This document shows, piece after piece, positions 35,998 through 44,757 of a DNA stretch of 51,536 bases (within the stretch, counting starts at the first letter, position 1; each line of letters begins with the position of its first letter). The notes beneath the pieces were generated by a model that saw only the letters and a list, made by a program, of their open reading frames with translations, was not told the origin of the DNA and did not search any database. Origin of the DNA: Candidatus Uhrbacteria bacterium GW2011_GWF2_39_13 (GTDB taxonomy: Bacteria; Patescibacteriota; Patescibacteriia; UBA9934; GWF2-40-263); the NCBI GenBank assembly GCA_000993535.1, contig LBWG01000003.1, positions 1-51,536 of the forward strand. Direction: 5' to 3'. Made by a program: the position numbers and the translations under genes.

Positions 35998-36390
35998 CTA
36001 GGCGGCGAGGAGCTGGCGGAGCTCGGCCTTGATCCGTTTCTGCGCGGCCGGGGCCCGAAAGTCGCGATGGCTCAGGAGTCCCTGGAGCTCTGCGATTTTT
36101 TGGGCCTGAGCGCGAGCCTCGTCATTTTTTTTGCAGGCTTTGATCATTTCCTCAGCTCTGCAGACGAGAATCCCCGCGTCGGTCAGCCGGGACGCGATCG
36201 GGCGGGCGACGAGCTTCGTCAGCTCTTCGCCCGTCTTCACATCCTTCCGCTCCCTGGCTGCCATCAGCCGACCTGCGGTGTCCGCCAGGTCCCAGGCATC
36301 GTTCGCGAGACGCAGGGCCTCGATCGAGCCCAGGGTGGAGGCGGCGGCAACTGCGGTCTGGGCGCGAGCGATCAGAGTGTGAGTGTTCAT
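35998..36390 (-). CDS. GC-rich orphan protein C (helical, Ala-rich)
   Basis: 130 aa; SD GAAGGAG-TTCGC-ATG. Confidence 0.6.
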   Translation of the reverse strand: MNTHTLIARAQTAVAAASTLGSIEALRLANDAWDLADTAGRLMAARERKDVKTGEELTKLVARPIASRLTDAGILVCRAEEMIKACKKNDEARAQAQKIAELQGLLSHRDFRAPAAQKRIKAELRQLLAA

Positions 36391-36896
36391 GCGAACTCCT
36401 TCGGGACTCGGCTTGTGCCTGTCCCATCAAGTTGGTGTGACCGCATCGACATTCGACACGGTCACGATTTCCAGTAATTCTTTTCTATTTCTTCACCCTT
36501 ATGGAGGTAATGAAGCAGTGATCCGGGACAAGTCCCTGATATGCTTCGTGATCGCAATTGGTGTGGAATGAGTAAGTCCGGCGACAAGCTCAGGACCTAG
36601 TCATCCACTTAGCGATCCACGCTTGAGTTCCTCTTACGAGGTTCTCAGGACGTGTGACTCTCTCCTCCATGAGGCTGAAGAAATTGGTGATGCAAAAACC
36701 GACTGGTTTTATGCATGTGTTCCTGGGTGAGGGAAGTAGCATCGTACCAATCGGTTTTTGATGTGCGCCAAACAGTGACTACTGTATGGTGTACCTCTTT
36801 GACCGTGTATCGTGGTCTAACGAACTCTCTCCCCAGAAAGTTTTTTGTTTTGTTGTGATGTGCGATCTCGTTTGCTTGTGTGATCTTGATAGTCAC

Positions 36897-36925
36897 AGAA
36901 TATCATTTTTTGACAACTTTGTCAA
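36897..36925 (-). promoter_or_regulatory. minus-strand promoter TTGACA-N17-TATTCT with TTGAC-N6-GTCAA dyad over the -35
   Basis: Exact 17-nt spacing; dyad TTGACAACTTTGTCAA at 36910-36925. Confidence 0.7.
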
Positions 36926-36950
36926 GACCTCCACCTAGATAAAATACATT

Positions 36951-36972
36951 ATTTATCTAAATTTAGATAAAT
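36951..36972. promoter_or_regulatory. 22-bp perfect palindrome, putative operator
   Basis: ATTTATCTAAATTTAGATAAAT, about 26 bp upstream of the island promoter. Confidence 0.55.
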
Positions 36973-37016
36973 TGTATAGTACATATTTTGTTTACAAGTA
37001 CGGACATAGATTCGAA

Positions 37017-37069
37017 TATGCCCCTTCGACTCCGCTCCCCTGGGTCGCTCCGCTCAGGGAATATGATGT
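37017..37069 (+). repeat. half REP-like element, right flank of GC-rich island
   Basis: TGCCCCTTCGACTCC...CGCTCAGGGAATATGATGT, reverse complement of the left flank ends. Confidence 0.8.
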
Positions 37070-37138
37070 TTTATGTACTGTTCGTACATCAATACTGGCT
37101 CAGTGAATATAGTGTTTTATGATTCATACAGCAGATAG

Positions 37139-37230
37139 CTCTTCGACTCGTCGAGGACTCCTCGCTCAGGGAATATTTATTTTTATATTCCCTGAGCACA
37201 GGCTCGTTCGACGAGCCGGAGTCGAAGGGT
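37139..37230. repeat. REP-like composite element
   Basis: CTTCGACTCGTCGAGGACTCCTCGCTCAGGGAATATTTATTTTTATATTCCCTGAGCACAGGCTCGTTCGACGAGCCGGAGTCGAAGGG. Confidence 0.8.
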
Positions 37231-37259
37231 TCATTGTCGTGGTATAATCTCTAAAGTCT

Positions 37260-38216
37260 ATGTTTCCAAGTATTATTGGGCACAATCGCATTCAAGAGGT
37301 TCTTTTGCGCATGCTTGAGCACGGCACATTGCCGCATGCTTTGTTGTTTGTGGGCTCACAAGGTCTTGGGAAGACAACGATGGCCCAAGCACTTATTCGT
37401 CACCTTCTTGGTTCTTCGACTCAAGTACAAAACCATCCAGACTATCAAGAAGTACATCGTCTTGTTGATGAAAAGACAGAAAAACGTAAAACGTCCATTT
37501 CTGTAAAGCAAATTCGAGAAGTGACCGCACGTCTTGGACTTACCTCCTTATCTGGAGGATGGAAGATCGTTTTTTTTGAGCAAGCACAGTTTTTGTCACA
37601 AGGGGCAGCGAATGCGTTATTGAAAACACTCGAAGAACCTAAAGGAAAGACCTTGTTTATTTTTTGCACTGAACATCTGGAGCAAATTCCTGCAACCATT
37701 GCTTCCCGTTGCCAGGTAATGCGCTTTAATCAGGTTTCACGTCAGGAAATAGGGGATACTCTTGTGCGTTTGGGATTTAGCCCTGTTGATGCCGCGCTTG
37801 CTGCCTCAATGTCGTTGGGACGACCTGGAAAAGCTTTGCGTTTTTTGAAAGAGAGTCTGTATCGCTGCCAATGGGAGACAAACGTTGGACAAGCTTTAGC
37901 CTTTTTTTCAGCCAGTCTTCCAGAGCGTCTGGCACAGGTGATGACATTGATTCCAAAAACAGACACGCAAAAAAATGAATCTCTCTTAGACCTGCTGGAT
38001 CACTGGGAGCTTGTGTGTCGGGATGTGCTTTTTAAACAGTTACATCTGGAAGAAATTCAGGTTTTTTCTCAAGATGTGCGAATCAACTCCCTTGTCCATC
38101 ATCTGCCTCTGCCTTCATTATTGTCTATCTTTGAACGTCTCAACCAGGTGCGACGGGCGATCCCGCGTCATGTAAATCCACATTTAGCCTTAGAACATAT
38201 TACTATCGGCTTTTAA
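37260..38216 (+). CDS. holB: DNA polymerase III delta prime subunit
   Basis: IIGHNRIQEVLLRMLEHGTLPHALLFVGSQGLGKTTMAQAL; ANALLKTLEEPKGKTLFIFCTEHLEQIPATIASRCQ. Confidence 0.88.
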   Translation: MFPSIIGHNRIQEVLLRMLEHGTLPHALLFVGSQGLGKTTMAQALIRHLLGSSTQVQNHPDYQEVHRLVDEKTEKRKTSISVKQIREVTARLGLTSLSGGWKIVFFEQAQFLSQGAANALLKTLEEPKGKTLFIFCTEHLEQIPATIASRCQVMRFNQVSRQEIGDTLVRLGFSPVDAALAASMSLGRPGKALRFLKESLYRCQWETNVGQALAFFSASLPERLAQVMTLIPKTDTQKNESLLDLLDHWELVCRDVLFKQLHLEEIQVFSQDVRINSLVHHLPLPSLLSIFERLNQVRRAIPRHVNPHLALEHITIGF

Positions 38217-38227
38217 TAATCATTATT

Positions 38228-39280
38228 ATGAAACGTTTTAGTCTTATTGCCTTATCTCTTTTGCTTCTGGGTGCTGGATGTTTTGGTGGTGGAAAAACCA
38301 ACACGGGAAGTGACGGAGGTGTTTTTAAAACAAGCAATGCTGGTCAGGAATGGGGACAGACCGCTGTTGTCCCTACCGCAGCAGGTATTGGAACTCTTGC
38401 GACGACCGATGTGTTGAACATGGAGATGGATCCGCAGGATAAGTCTTATCTTTATCTAGGAACTCGTCAGAACGGAATGCTTTATTCAGAAGATGGGGGA
38501 GTCTCATGGCGTCAACCTCGTTATGACGCTTTTAAAGAAGGTCTGATTTTCGATATTGAGGTAGATCCAAAAGATGTCTGTACGCTCTATATTGCAAAGG
38601 ATTCACGTCTTTATCGGACAACGGATTGTATGCGTTCGTTTAATAACGAAGCGTATGTAGAAAATCGTGCGGGAGTGAGTGTGATCCAGGTGGCTATTGA
38701 TTGGTATAATCCAAAGACGCTTTATGTCGGACTTAGTAATGGGGACGTACTCAAAAGTGAAGACGCTGGAAAAACGTGGCGTACGGTCTTAAAGACAGGA
38801 GCGGAAATTTCAAATTTTTTGATTCATAACACTGACTCTCGACAAGTGCTTGTTTCAACCTTTAAAAAAGGTCTTTGGAAAACGACAGACGCTGGATCTA
38901 CTTGGGAGCAGATTGATGGTGGGTTAAACGATCTTAAAAAATCCGAGTCTATTTTTACTCTTGTTCAATCGGAAGATTCTGGGGTGGTTGTTTCTGCCTC
39001 TGAATATGGTCTGATTCGTTCAAACGATTTTGGTTCAACCTGGAAACCTATCAAACTTTTGACGGCTCCTGGACAAGTATTGATCCGTGCTGTGGCAATA
39101 GATGCACAAAATCCCAATACCTTGTATTACGCCTCTAATGCAACGTTTTATCGATCAACAGATGCAGGTACAACATGGGATACGGAAAAATTTCCGTCCT
39201 CTCGTGTTCCGCGCGTCATGTTGGTTGACCCAGATAATGAATCCGTGTTGTATATTGGTGTAGCAGCAGCAACAGAATAA
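38228..39280 (+). CDS. BNR/Ycf48-like repeat lipoprotein
   Basis: Lipobox LLLGAGC; repeats such as LYSEDGGVSW, LKSEDAGKTW, WKTTDAGSTW, YRSTDAGTTW. Confidence 0.82.
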   Translation: MKRFSLIALSLLLLGAGCFGGGKTNTGSDGGVFKTSNAGQEWGQTAVVPTAAGIGTLATTDVLNMEMDPQDKSYLYLGTRQNGMLYSEDGGVSWRQPRYDAFKEGLIFDIEVDPKDVCTLYIAKDSRLYRTTDCMRSFNNEAYVENRAGVSVIQVAIDWYNPKTLYVGLSNGDVLKSEDAGKTWRTVLKTGAEISNFLIHNTDSRQVLVSTFKKGLWKTTDAGSTWEQIDGGLNDLKKSESIFTLVQSEDSGVVVSASEYGLIRSNDFGSTWKPIKLLTAPGQVLIRAVAIDAQNPNTLYYASNATFYRSTDAGTTWDTEKFPSSRVPRVMLVDPDNESVLYIGVAAATE

Positions 39281-39297
39281 TCCAATCACTTTTCCCT

Positions 39298-39852
39298 ATG
39301 CATTCCATCCTTTCACAAAAAAAACCTGCTTTTGAAGCAGCTCTTGATTATCTTCACAAAGAATTTAATCAGCTTCGCACGGGTCGTGCCACTCCTGCTC
39401 TTGTCGAGGATATTTCGGTGAACGCCTATGATGCCACCATGGAAATTAAAGGTCTTGCTTCTATCCAAACGCAGGATGCAAAGACCATTGTGATTGAACC
39501 TTGGGATAAGGGACTGATGAAGAATATTGAAAAAGGGATTCGTGATGCGGGAGTGGGACTGAGCCCTGTTGTGGATGGGCATGTGATCCGTATCGTGATG
39601 CCTCCGATGACAGAAGATAATCGTAAATCGATGGTGAAAAGAATGAAAGAATTTTTGGAAGATGCGCGTATTCGTGTGCGTCAGGTGCGTGAAGACGCAC
39701 GTGAGCTCATTCTCAAAATGGAAAAAGAAAAAACGGTTTCTGAAGACGAAAAATTCAAACTGTTTGATGAAATCGATAAAATGACCAAGGAGTATCAGGA
39801 TCAAATTGAAAGGATGGGTGATGGTAAAGAAGAGGAGATCATGACCGTATAA
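39298..39852 (+). CDS. frr: ribosome recycling factor
   Basis: FNQLRTGRATPALVEDISVNAYDA; RIVMPPMTEDNRKSMVKRMKEFLEDARIRVRQVREDA. Confidence 0.96.
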   Translation: MHSILSQKKPAFEAALDYLHKEFNQLRTGRATPALVEDISVNAYDATMEIKGLASIQTQDAKTIVIEPWDKGLMKNIEKGIRDAGVGLSPVVDGHVIRIVMPPMTEDNRKSMVKRMKEFLEDARIRVRQVREDARELILKMEKEKTVSEDEKFKLFDEIDKMTKEYQDQIERMGDGKEEEIMTV

Positions 39853-39856
39853 AGAT

Positions 39857-41194
39857 ATGTCCAATACAACAACCGTAACGATGGAAAAACTGGTGGCTCT
39901 TTCGAAACAGCGAGGATTTGTGTATCCAGGTTCAGATATTTATGGAGGTCTTGCGAACTCTTGGGATTACGGTCCGCTAGGAACAGAACTTAAACGCAAT
40001 ATCATGAATGCCTGGTGGCATCACTTTGTGAGTTCGCGTGGGGATATGGTTGGAATTGATGCAGCGATCATCATGAATCCAAAAGTCTGGGAAGCCTCAG
40101 GTCACGTGGAAGGATTCACAGACCCTTTGGTTGAATGTAAAAAATGTCATGAGCGCTTTCGTGCGGATCAGATTGATACTTCTAAACCTTGTGCACGTTG
40201 TGGAAACAAAGATAGCTTTACAGATCCAAAGAATTTTAACCTTCTTTTTAAAACGTTTCTTGGTTCTACAGAAGATTCTTCTTCGGTTGCATACTTGCGA
40301 GGAGAGCTTGCTCAGGCAATGTTTGTGGATTTACCGCAGGTTTTAATGAGCAGTCGCAAACGTTTACCGTTTGGAATTGCCCAACAGGGAAAATGTTTTC
40401 GCAACGAAATTACCCCAGGAAATTTTATTTTTCGTACACGAGAATTTAATCTCATGGAATTTGAATATTTCGTCCATCCATCCGAATGGGAAAAGTGGTT
40501 TGAATATTGGCTTGAACAAATGAAATCTTGGTTGGATTTTTGTGGAGTCAAACGCGAGCATTTGGTTTTTCATGAAATTGAAGATGGCGAGCGCGCTCAT
40601 TATTCTAAGAGGACGGTTGATATTGAATACCTTTATCCTTTTGGTCAGAAGGAATTGTATGGTCTTGCCTATCGCACAAATTTTGATTTGATGCGTCACA
40701 TGGAAAAATCGGGTGCGGATATGCATTACACAGATCCTAAAACGCAAGAAAGATATATTCCACATGTCATTGAACCAACATTCGGTATTGATCGAACAGT
40801 TCTTATGACGCTTTTGGAAGCGTATTGTGAAGAAGAAGCGCCTACTTCAGAAGAAGGGGAGACATCCACACGCGTTGTGTTAAAACTTCCTAAGATTCTT
40901 GCTCCTTTTAAAATTGCTATTTTACCGCTCTCAAAAAAGGAAGAGCTTTCTACCCTCGCGGGACCACTCGCCGATCGTCTGCGTCAGCGATGGGCAACGG
41001 ATTACGACGAAACCCAATCCATCGGCAAACGCTATCGTCGTCAGGATGAGATTGGAACGCCTTATTGTGTCACTGTTGATTTTGATTCATTAAATGATCA
41101 GTCTGTGACTGTTCGAGATCGTGACACCATGCAACAGGTTCGTATCCCTATTGATGTACTGGAGAGCTGGTTTGAAGAGAAATTGTCACACTAA
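39857..41194 (+). CDS. glyS: glycyl-tRNA synthetase (single-chain class II)
   Basis: KQRGFVYPGSDIYGGLANSWDYGPLGTELKRN; FRNEITPGNFIFRTREFNLMEFEYF; PHVIEPTFGIDRTVL. Confidence 0.95.
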   Translation: MSNTTTVTMEKLVALSKQRGFVYPGSDIYGGLANSWDYGPLGTELKRNIMNAWWHHFVSSRGDMVGIDAAIIMNPKVWEASGHVEGFTDPLVECKKCHERFRADQIDTSKPCARCGNKDSFTDPKNFNLLFKTFLGSTEDSSSVAYLRGELAQAMFVDLPQVLMSSRKRLPFGIAQQGKCFRNEITPGNFIFRTREFNLMEFEYFVHPSEWEKWFEYWLEQMKSWLDFCGVKREHLVFHEIEDGERAHYSKRTVDIEYLYPFGQKELYGLAYRTNFDLMRHMEKSGADMHYTDPKTQERYIPHVIEPTFGIDRTVLMTLLEAYCEEEAPTSEEGETSTRVVLKLPKILAPFKIAILPLSKKEELSTLAGPLADRLRQRWATDYDETQSIGKRYRRQDEIGTPYCVTVDFDSLNDQSVTVRDRDTMQQVRIPIDVLESWFEEKLSH

Positions 41195-41211
41195 CCCTCT
41201 TAGTATTTCCT

Positions 41212-42489
41212 ATGTCAATAAAACAATACACGCTTGATAATGGTTTACGGGTTATTCTTGCTCCTGTTGTTGGAACAGATACGGTTTCTGTCCTTACCTT
41301 TGTTCGAGTTGGATCTCGTTATGAATATCAAAAGATCAACGGTTCCTCTCATTTTATTGAGCACATACTTTTTAAAGGAACCAAACGTCGACCTACCGCC
41401 CAGCATATTTCACGAGCACTCGACGCCATCGGAGCTGATTACAATGCCTTTACTGGGAAGAACCTTACAGGATATTACGTAAAAGTAGATAAAAGCCATT
41501 TAGAACTCGGGATTGATATCATCGATGACATGCTTTTTGCCTCTAAGATGGATGCGGACGAAATGAATCGTGAGCGCGGAGCCATTGTTGAAGAGATCCA
41601 TATGTATGAGGACAATCCGATGATGCATGTAAGTGATATTTTGGAGGAAGTCATGTTTGAAGGAAGTAGTCTTGGATGGGAAATCGCAGGAACTCCTAAA
41701 ATCATTCAAGAAGTTGATCGAGATGAAATACATACCTTTTATAAAAAGTACTATCAACCTTCCAACATGGTGCTGGTTGTTTCAGGAAATATTGATCGCA
41801 AGGTTAACACTTGGATTGAAGCTCGTTTTGGAAAAAGAAAAAATTCAAAAGAAGAACTGACCGGATTTGAGTCTTTTATTCAACACGCTCCACATAACAA
41901 ACCTCTTGCTCGTGTTCAAAACAAAGAAACAGAACAGATTCAACTAGCCATAGGTTTCCCTTCCTTTGGCATTCAGGATCCTCGCAACCCAGCGCTTTCT
42001 TTGTTCGGGATTATTCTAGGAGGAAATATGAGCTCACGTTTGTTTGTGGAAGTTCGTGAACGCAAAGGACTAGCTTATTTTGTTCGAGCCGTGAATGATG
42101 CCTATGAGGAAACGGGAAATTTCATGATTCGTGCTGGACTTGATAAGAAACGATTAGATGTGGCAACAACAACGATCATGAAGGAATTGCGCAAAATGGT
42201 TCGTGATGGAGTAACCTCCGCTGAGCTCAAAGCAGCCAAGGCTTATGTTCAGGGACAAATGGCTATTCGTCTTGAGGACAGCTTTGAACGTGCTCAATGG
42301 TTTGCCCGTGAAAAATTATTTCATACGAGTGTCCGAACTCCAGAAATGTATCTGAAAGACATTCAGACTGTGACTGTAAAACAAGTGGCTGAGGTTGCCA
42401 AAGCCGTGTTGGATTTTAAACAAATGAGTGTGGTAGCCGTAGGTCCATTTAAAAATGGGGAAGAGCTAATAAAACAGGCAGGTTTATGA
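41212..42489 (+). CDS. M16 family zinc peptidase
   Basis: GSRYEYQKINGSSHFIEHILFKGTKRR (HxxEH); IVEEIHMYEDNP; ERKGLAYFVRAVND. Confidence 0.92.
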   Translation: MSIKQYTLDNGLRVILAPVVGTDTVSVLTFVRVGSRYEYQKINGSSHFIEHILFKGTKRRPTAQHISRALDAIGADYNAFTGKNLTGYYVKVDKSHLELGIDIIDDMLFASKMDADEMNRERGAIVEEIHMYEDNPMMHVSDILEEVMFEGSSLGWEIAGTPKIIQEVDRDEIHTFYKKYYQPSNMVLVVSGNIDRKVNTWIEARFGKRKNSKEELTGFESFIQHAPHNKPLARVQNKETEQIQLAIGFPSFGIQDPRNPALSLFGIILGGNMSSRLFVEVRERKGLAYFVRAVNDAYEETGNFMIRAGLDKKRLDVATTTIMKELRKMVRDGVTSAELKAAKAYVQGQMAIRLEDSFERAQWFAREKLFHTSVRTPEMYLKDIQTVTVKQVAEVAKAVLDFKQMSVVAVGPFKNGEELIKQAGL

Positions 42490-43262
42490 AAACGTTGATT
42501 GCCAATTGGAAAATGAATGTGGGTATTCGCGAAAGCGTCGCTCTTGCACGTGGAACTCTTTTAACGTTACGAGGTCGTAAACTCATTCCAGAATTGGTGA
42601 TTTGTCCTTCTTTTATTGCATTAAGCGAAGTCAGAAAAATTGTGGCAAGAAGTTCTGTTTCTTTAGGGGCTCAAAATGTGTTTTGGGAGCCTTCTGGCGC
42701 GTACACAGGAGAGACTTCTACTAGAATGTTACAGGAGGTTGGTGTGTCTTACGTGATTTTGGGTCATTCGGAACGTCGACAGGAACTTGGTGAAACAGAT
42801 GAGATGATTCATAAAAAAGTACTGCACGTTTTATCTGAACAAATGACGCCTATCGTGTGCATTGGCGAGAGCAAACAGCAGCATGAAGCAGGGCAGACGC
42901 AAGAAGTGATTCGCACTCAACTTATCAGTGCGTTATCTCAGGTTTATTTGCGTGGGTCAGAGAGAGTGCTTATCGCCTATGAACCTCTTTGGGCGATTGG
43001 TTCGGGTGTCGTTGCTTCTGTGGGGGAGGTGATAGAAGTTCATCAATTTATTCGTTCTCTTCTTCAAGAGCTGTTTGCGGGAGTTTCTTCCCAACAGATT
43101 CCTCTTTTATATGGAGGAAGTGTTGATGGAGAGAATGCCTATGGATTTTTGCGAGAAGAATTGATTGACGGATTATTGGTTGGAGGAGCAAGTGTAAAAA
43201 TTAACCAATTTAAGGATATTGTTGAGGCTTGTGGAGAGGTTTTAGAAGCCCAAGGAATTTAA
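42486..43262 (+). CDS. tpiA: triosephosphate isomerase
   Basis: IANWKMN; VILGHSERRQELGETD; IAYEPLWAIGSG; LLYGGSVDGENAYGFL. Confidence 0.96.
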   Translation: MKTLIANWKMNVGIRESVALARGTLLTLRGRKLIPELVICPSFIALSEVRKIVARSSVSLGAQNVFWEPSGAYTGETSTRMLQEVGVSYVILGHSERRQELGETDEMIHKKVLHVLSEQMTPIVCIGESKQQHEAGQTQEVIRTQLISALSQVYLRGSERVLIAYEPLWAIGSGVVASVGEVIEVHQFIRSLLQELFAGVSSQQIPLLYGGSVDGENAYGFLREELIDGLLVGGASVKINQFKDIVEACGEVLEAQGI

Positions 43263-43264
43263 AT

Positions 43265-44104
43265 ATGTTCAGTTGGATTTTGATCATTTTGATTCTTATT
43301 TGTCTGGGAATTGTTAGTTTGGTTTTTTTTCAAAAAATTCCGCAGCTTCGTGTGATGGATGTCAGTACTCTTTCTAAAGAACGAGAACGTCAAGTAAAGG
43401 AACAAATTATTCTTTCAAAATTACAACGAACAAGTGCAGCAAAATTGATGCGTGTGGCTCGAGCTTCTTCTGGAGTCGTTAAACTTGTTTCAAAACAAGG
43501 ACGACGTGCGGTACAAAAGTTGTACAGAATCGAACAGTATTATCAAAAATTGAAGCGTTCTTCACAAGAGGGTGATCATAGTTATTCTGAAGAAACCATT
43601 CGACAACGACTCGAAACAGCTGCCGAGTTTATTCGTCAAGATGAATTTATTCCAGCAGAAAAGATTTTTATTGATATTATTGGTCATAATCCAAAGAGTG
43701 TTCAGGGATATGAGGCTTTAGGGAACATGTATTTGGCTAGTGATCAGTTGGATCAAGCGCAAGAAACATTTATGTTTGCTTTACGACTTTCTTCAGATGA
43801 CGCGAGTATCAATGTCTCACTTGCAGAAATTGAAATGAAACGAGGTAATGCCAAACAAGCATTGCCTTATATGCAGAGAGCGATAGAAAGACGTCCAAAG
43901 AATCCTCGTTATCTGGATTATTATATAGAGGTTTCCCTTCAAACGGGCTCGTTGAAAGATGCTCGAGCCGGTATTCAAACGTTAAGGGAAGTAAATCCAG
44001 AAAATAAGAAAATTGTTGAATTTGAAGAACGTCTTCAAGAGAAGAAAGCCGAATATATCAGTAAAACATCCTCAGATTCGGATGAGTCTTCACAAGTTGA
44101 ATAG
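43265..44104 (+). CDS. TPR-repeat membrane protein
   Basis: N-terminal TM; SVQGYEALGNMYLASDQLDQAQETFMFALRLSSDDASINVSLAEIEMKRGN. Confidence 0.75.
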   Translation: MFSWILIILILICLGIVSLVFFQKIPQLRVMDVSTLSKERERQVKEQIILSKLQRTSAAKLMRVARASSGVVKLVSKQGRRAVQKLYRIEQYYQKLKRSSQEGDHSYSEETIRQRLETAAEFIRQDEFIPAEKIFIDIIGHNPKSVQGYEALGNMYLASDQLDQAQETFMFALRLSSDDASINVSLAEIEMKRGNAKQALPYMQRAIERRPKNPRYLDYYIEVSLQTGSLKDARAGIQTLREVNPENKKIVEFEERLQEKKAEYISKTSSDSDESSQVE

Positions 44105-44136
44105 GTTTTGTTATTATTTGCGAGCTTTTATATAAT

Positions 44137-44212
44137 GCCGCAGTAGCTCAGCTGGTAGAGCACCACCATGGTAAGGTGGGGGTCTCGGGTTCGATTCCCG
44201 ACTGTGGCTCCA
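44137..44212 (+). tRNA. tRNA-Thr (GGT)
   Basis: Cloverleaf with anticodon loop ATGGTAA, TTCGATT T-loop, encoded CCA. Confidence 0.95.
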
Positions 44213-44219
44213 TATATAT

Positions 44220-44304
44220 GGGTCGGTACCCAAGCGGTCAACGGGGGCAGACTGTAAATCTGCTGGCATTGCCTTCGAAGGTTCGAATCCTTCCCGGCCC
44301 ACCA
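44220..44304 (+). tRNA. tRNA-Tyr (GTA)
   Basis: Anticodon loop CTGTAAA, long variable arm, encoded CCA. Confidence 0.95.
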
Positions 44305-44345
44305 CCCTACGCTTCAACAGTATTATTTAGTGTTGAAGCGTAGGG
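44305..44345 (+). terminator. perfect 15-bp hairpin after tRNA-Tyr
   Basis: CCCTACGCTTCAACA/TGTTGAAGCGTAGGG, directly abutting the CCA. Confidence 0.6.
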
Positions 44346-44558
44346 TGTCACCCATAGCCTCCGAGGCGACGGGTGACGTATTGTTTCCTGTTGAAGCTTC
44401 GGGTGGCCTGTGGCACCTAACTTTACAGGCGACGGGTGGCGTATCTTGCTCATGTCGCTAGAGCTTCCACCTTCGCTAACCGTTCCGCCATAGTGGCTAC
44501 GCGACGGCGAGAGCTACGGTGGACAGGTCGGGTGGTCTCTGGCCAAACAAGTTAACCT

Positions 44559-44634
44559 GCCGAGATAGCTCAGTTGGTAGAGCAACGGTTTTGTAAACCG
44601 TAGGTCACGGGTTCGAGTCCCGTTCTCGGCTCCA
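44559..44634 (+). tRNA. tRNA-Thr (TGT)
   Basis: Anticodon loop TTTGTAA, encoded CCA. Confidence 0.95.
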
Positions 44635-44757
44635 GATTGTTTCAAAAATCGCGATCTTTCGTTTCATGGGGCCCCATTGGCTCGTCACCGTATCTGAATA
44701 CGGCTCTGTCGCCAATCACCCCATTCAACGAAATCTCATCGATTTTTGAAACAATCT
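44634..44757 (+). repeat. structured element copy 3, abutting the tRNA-Thr 3' end
   Basis: Perfect 18-bp stem AGATTGTTTCAAAAATCG/CGATTTTTGAAACAATCT; TTCGTT/AACGAA, ATGGGG/CCCCAT, ATTGGC/GCCAAT, CCGTAT/ATACGG. Confidence 0.85.

Noticed and set aside
36645-36896. 83-aa minus-strand ORF at the start of the island transcript
   Set aside because: Its GTG lies immediately next to the -10 box, upstream of any plausible TSS, and the region is hairpin-rich; more likely leader RNA.
44131-44136. TATAAT immediately before tRNA-Thr as its -10 box
   Set aside because: It touches the mature 5' end, so a start 6-7 nt later would fall inside the tRNA; probably coincidental.
18353-44757. Explaining the three structured elements as one MITE
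   Set aside because: A MITE should keep its terminal inverted repeats; here the outer stems differ in sequence and only pairing plus loops are conserved. Not fully excluded.
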